From RYN-431 sp036388295 (GTDB taxonomy: Bacteria > Planctomycetota > Phycisphaerae > Tepidisphaerales > Tepidisphaeraceae), in contig DASVSC010000086.1 of the NCBI GenBank assembly GCA_036388295.1, positions 1 through 8,130 of the forward strand: a stretch of 8,130 nt of DNA. The letters are read 5' to 3'. The notes beneath the pieces are model-generated. The model was not told where the DNA came from. It was given only the letters and a program-made list of their open reading frames with translations, and did not search any database. Positions within the stretch are counted from its first letter, which is position 1. The number at the start of each line of letters is the position of its first letter. This document shows, piece after piece, positions 5,981 through 8,130 of this stretch. Made by a program: the position numbers and the translations under genes.

Positions 5981-6144
5981 CCCTCTCCCGGTATGGCCGG
6001 GAGAGGGTAGGGTGCGGGCTTCCGACGGCAGACTCGAATGGGCAGAAAGCTACCGACGTTACAGCAACACTTCTTCTCGCTTGGCCCTTCGCGCCGCTGG
6101 TTAAGCCCTCACCCTAACCCTCTCCCGGCCCTACCGGGAGAGGG
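5981..6144. repeat. Two-hairpin palindromic element between convergent genes
   Basis: Two 27-bp hairpins, each with an 11-bp perfect stem CCCTCTCCCGG / CCGGGAGAGGG and a 5-base loop, lie at 5981-6007 (loop TATGG) and 6118-6144 (loop CCCTA). They face each other: the inner flanks TAGGGTGCGGGCTT (6008-6021) and AAGCCCTCACCCTA (6103-6116) are inverted copies with one mismatch, so the whole 164-bp unit is a long imperfect palindrome around an unrelated centre of about 80 bp. This layout is like the paired REP units (BIMEs) of enterobacteria. It occupies most of the gap between the converging glycosylase and fdhD genes and could end transcription from both sides; neither hairpin is followed by a T-tract, so any termination would not be classic intrinsic. 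Confidence 0.88.
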
Positions 6145-6177
6145 AATCAGAGGCCGCTACGTTCTGCGTGAAAAGCA

Positions 6178-7005
6178 CTAATCACGAACGCGCCCCGCAT
6201 GCGTGTACACGTTCATCCGCGCGTCGCGCAGGAACCCGATCAACGTCTGGCCGTTCTCCCTCGCGAACTCGACGGCCAGGCTCGACGGCGCGGACACCGC
6301 CGCCAGCAATGGCACGCGGCTGGCGAGGGCTTTTTGGACAATCTCGAACGACAATCGGCCGCTGACCAGCAGGCCATGCTGGGCGGCGTTGATATCGTTG
6401 AGCAGCGCGTGGCCCAGGACTTTGTCGACCGCATTGTGCCGGCCGACGTCTTCACGCAGGACCACAATCTCACCCGCCGGCGTAAACAACGCGGCCGCGT
6501 GCAGGCCGCCGGTGCGGTCGAAGGCCGTTTGCGCCGTGCGCATCGCGTCGGGCAGCCGCAGCAAGACGGTCGGCTCGACGTGAAAATCGCTCTCGATCGG
6601 CGGGAACTGTCCACGCACGCTGTCGATCGTCGCTCGCCCGCACAGGCCGCAACTGCTGCTGGCGAAAACGTGGCGGGTCATCTTTTCGAAATCGACGTAC
6701 ACGTCCGCGGCCAGCAGCACGTTCAGCAGGTTGCCCTCGTCATTGCGGTCGCAGTGTTCGATCTTCAGCACGTCCGCGCGACGGCGGATCACGCCCTCGC
6801 CGAGCAGGAAGCCGGCGGCCAGTTCGCTGTCATGGCCCGGCGTGCGCATCGTGACGCTGACGGCCCGGCCGCGGGCGCGGATTTCCAGCGGCTCTTCCCG
6901 GGCCAATTCGTCCGTGCCGTGGGTCCAGACGCCGTCGCGGTAGAGCGACACGCCTTCGATCGATTGGATGCTGACGGCATTGCCGGCGGATGAACCTTCC
7001 ATCAT
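6178..7005 (-). CDS. fdhD: FdhD, sulfurtransferase for formate dehydrogenase maturation
   Basis: The product is about 275 residues from the ATG at 7005. FdhD passes sulfur from the cysteine desulfurase IscS to the molybdenum (bis-MGD) cofactor of formate dehydrogenases, which need it for activity. Clear family marks are the SSSCGLCGR loop with the two functional cysteines (C119 and C122 with this start), GLHAAALF, the REDVGRHNAVDKVLG block, SGRLSFEIVQKA, and the AVSAPSSLAVE and LIGFLRDARMNVYTH C-terminal segments. The frame is open to another ATG at 7041, but that start overlaps the divergent lipoprotein ATG at 7040 by two bases and has no ribosome binding site. ATGs at 7005 and 7002 are both reasonable, and none has a strong one. 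No formate dehydrogenase or molybdopterin gene is in view. It converges on the glycosylase across a palindromic repeat. Confidence 0.94.
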   Translation of the reverse strand: MMEGSSAGNAVSIQSIEGVSLYRDGVWTHGTDELAREEPLEIRARGRAVSVTMRTPGHDSELAAGFLLGEGVIRRRADVLKIEHCDRNDEGNLLNVLLAADVYVDFEKMTRHVFASSSCGLCGRATIDSVRGQFPPIESDFHVEPTVLLRLPDAMRTAQTAFDRTGGLHAAALFTPAGEIVVLREDVGRHNAVDKVLGHALLNDINAAQHGLLVSGRLSFEIVQKALASRVPLLAAVSAPSSLAVEFARENGQTLIGFLRDARMNVYTHAGRVRD

Positions 7006-7029
7006 CGCATCGTAAGCGCACAACGGCCT

Positions 7030-7033
7030 AGGA
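7030..7033 (+). promoter_or_regulatory. Ribosome binding site of the lipoprotein gene
   Basis: AGGA with a 6-nt spacer to the ATG at 7040. It fixes the lipoprotein start and makes the overlapping minus-strand ATG at 7041 less attractive for fdhD. Confidence 0.55.
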
Positions 7034-7039
7034 TGCGGC

Positions 7040-7582
7040 ATGTTTCACAAGACCGCACGCACGGTGATCCTGTTTTCAGCCGCCTGCCTGACCGGCGGAA
7101 TGCTCAGCGGCTGCGCGCTACTTCCCCTGGCCGCACTGGGCGCGGTGGGGCAGGTGTCGGATATCGGTTCCACGGCTTTCTCGGCCGGCACGGAGGTGTT
7201 CACGTCGGGCAAGCTGGAGGCCGTGGAGTTCTGCCGGTTCGATCAGGCCCAAGCCGCGATCCGGTCCACGCTGTCGGACCTGCGGCTGCCACTGAAGTCA
7301 TCGAAGTTCACAAAGGAAACAGCGACCTACGACTTCGAAGACGACTCGGGCTCCGACGTGACGTTCGAACTGATGCGACGCAGCCCGGCGATCTGCCAGA
7401 TCCAAGTGGACGTGGGCATGTTCGGCTCCGAGGCGTACGCACGGCTGCTGCTCAAGTCGGTCCGGGCCCGGTTGCCGTTGATGGACGGCCGCCCGGCGAC
7501 GAGGCCGTCAACGCCTGTGGACCTATTCGCGCCGAAGCGAATACCTAAGTCGGAAACAGACCTGGAACAGGCCCCGTCGTAA
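7040..7582 (+). CDS. Small lipoprotein, DUF3568-like
   Basis: The product is 180 residues. A lipoprotein signal (MFHKTARTVILFSAACLTGG, then MLSGC) gives a good lipobox LSGC with C25 as the lipidated residue. The next part is a glycine/alanine-rich stretch (ALLPLAALGAVGQVSDIGST), then a compact alpha/beta domain of about 100 residues: SGKLEAVEFCRFDQAQAAIRS, LPLKSSKFTKETATYDFEDD, SDVTFELMRRSPAICQIQVD and GMFGSEAYARLLLKSVRARL. That order (short linker, helix, two or three strands, VxVGxFG-like turn, final helix) resembles the DUF3568 lipoproteins, whose function is unknown. The family call is from the pattern only. The C-terminal 30 residues are Pro-rich and probably unstructured. It is transcribed away from fdhD, and the region between the two starts is too short to hold separate full promoters unless they overlap the coding sequences. 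Confidence 0.8.
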   Translation: MFHKTARTVILFSAACLTGGMLSGCALLPLAALGAVGQVSDIGSTAFSAGTEVFTSGKLEAVEFCRFDQAQAAIRSTLSDLRLPLKSSKFTKETATYDFEDDSGSDVTFELMRRSPAICQIQVDVGMFGSEAYARLLLKSVRARLPLMDGRPATRPSTPVDLFAPKRIPKSETDLEQAPS

Positions 7583-7593
7583 GCCTTGGCACA

Positions 7594-7612
7594 CGGCGGG
7601 ACGATCCCGCCG
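7594..7612 (+). terminator. Hairpin after the lipoprotein gene
   Basis: CGGCGGGA (7594-7601) and TCCCGCCG (7605-7612) form a perfect 8-bp GC-rich stem with a 3-base loop, 11 bp after the lipoprotein stop. There is no T-tract afterwards, so intrinsic termination is only possible, not shown. Confidence 0.4.
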
Positions 7613-7717
7613 GCGAACAAAACGACAGGGAGAATATCTTCATGTAAATCAATATTCATTTGCACACTCGGCCGGCGCGTGATTGACTCGGCGTTTTTCA
7701 CAACCCGGAGTGGCATG

Positions 7718-8065
7718 ATGCCTACCGAAACCTTTCACCCCGACGCAGCCAAGCCGCAGGCCATCGCTAAGGACAAGGCGAAAAAGCCCGCGCAGCTGCC
7801 GCCGTTTCACGTCGTGCTGCTGGACGACAACGACCACAGCCACGAATACGTGATGGAAATGCTCAAGGCGATTTTCGGCTACGCCGAATCCATCGGCTTC
7901 AAACTCGCCGACAAAGTCGACCGCCGCGGCCTGGCCGTGGTCTTCACCACGCACCGTGAACTGGCCGAACTGAAATGCGAGCAGATCAAGGCCTACGGCC
8001 AGGACTGGCGGGTCGCGACGTGCCGCGGGAGCATGTCGGCGATCATCGTGGCGGCGGAGGGGTGA
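7718..8065 (+). CDS. clpS: ClpS-like adaptor for ATP-dependent Clp protease
   Basis: The product is 115 residues. After a disordered, charged N-terminal extension of about 30 residues (PTETFHPDAAKPQAIAKDK) comes the ClpS core: FHVVLLDDNDHSHEYVMEML, FGYAESIGFKLADKVDRRG, LAVVFTTHRELAELKCEQIK and a final SMSAIIVAAEG. ClpS docks on the N-domain of ClpA or ClpC and delivers N-degron substrates to ClpP. GGAG at 7707-7710 is 7 nt from the ATG at 7718 and 4 nt from the adjacent ATG at 7715, so 7718 is slightly favoured; a TTG frame open from 7586 has no support. Aligned by eye with the E. coli protein, pocket residues N34-D35-D36 read D-D-N, M40 reads H and H66 reads D, so substrate choice may differ. 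No clpA, clpC or clpP gene is next to it. Confidence 0.87.
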   Translation: MPTETFHPDAAKPQAIAKDKAKKPAQLPPFHVVLLDDNDHSHEYVMEMLKAIFGYAESIGFKLADKVDRRGLAVVFTTHRELAELKCEQIKAYGQDWRVATCRGSMSAIIVAAEG

Positions 8066-8070
8066 AGCGC

Positions 8071-8130
8071 AGTGGAGAGTTGGAAGTGGAGAGTGGAGAG
8101 TTAAGACAAAACGCTGTTCTTAACTCTCCA
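8071..8130. repeat. Palindromic repeat of GTGGAGAGT type, cut by window end
   Basis: Starting 6 bp after the clpS stop, the sequence carries repeated GTGGAGAGT words (8072-8080, 8087-8095 and an overlapping third copy) and then a perfect hairpin: TGGAGAGTTAAGA (8094-8106), an 11-base loop, TCTTAACTCTCCA (8118-8130). The inverted arm probably continues past the window edge with more CTCTCCAC words. It may serve as the clpS transcript end. It differs in sequence from the other repeats in the window. Confidence 0.8.

Noticed and set aside
6199..6993. Plus-strand open frame of 264 codons opposite fdhD
   Set aside because: A shadow frame; FdhD is unmistakable on the minus strand.
7586..7717. N-terminal extension of ClpS from a TTG at 7586
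   Set aside because: The extra 44 codons run through the hairpin at 7594-7612, have no ribosome binding site, and ClpS proteins do not have such an extension; GGAG before 7715/7718 marks the start.

Overview
The window is GC-rich chromosomal DNA that most resembles a planctomycete, probably of the Phycisphaerae type. This is an inference, with no marker gene to settle it. It rests on the prepilin-like protein with a GFTLVE leader and a C-terminal FWDGHV motif, on the form of the ClpS and adenylosuccinate lyase N-termini, and on the dispersed palindromic repeats between genes.

Layout, left to right. (1) Bases 1-80 hold the 5' end of a minus-strand adenylosuccinate lyase gene (purB), cut by the window edge. 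(2) Bases 168-286 hold an inverted repeat built from 10-bp units (GCAGATGAAC / GCGGATGAAC). (3) A minus-strand cluster reads 3011 to 301: a small membrane-anchored CxxC protein, a type II/IV pseudopilin-like protein, then, past a perfect 13-bp hairpin, an exported protein of unknown function. (4) Bases 3012-3375 are a more AT-rich divergent intergenic region with one doubtful small ORF. (5) On the plus strand come a CrtI/CrtD-family carotenoid desaturase and an Fpg/Nei-family DNA glycosylase. A second copy of the 10-bp-unit repeat separates them, supplies the last 14 or so codons of the desaturase and ends 11 bp before the glycosylase start. (6) A two-hairpin palindromic element lies between the convergent glycosylase and fdhD. 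(7) fdhD (minus) diverges from a small lipoprotein gene (plus), which is followed by a clpS-like gene. (8) The window ends inside a fourth kind of palindromic repeat.

How the genes fit together. The pseudopilin and the CxxC membrane protein are 30 bp apart and are probably co-transcribed. The exported protein may be a third member, with expression dampened by the hairpin. The other genes (carotenoid desaturation, base-excision repair, formate dehydrogenase maturation, N-end-rule proteolysis) look like unlinked single genes, and no partners are visible. I see no defence system, mobile-element transposase, CRISPR array, tRNA or rRNA. The most unusual aspect is the repeats. Three or four sequence families of palindromic repeat occupy nearly every gap at a gene 3' end, one has been absorbed into a coding sequence, and copies differ by whole 10-bp units.
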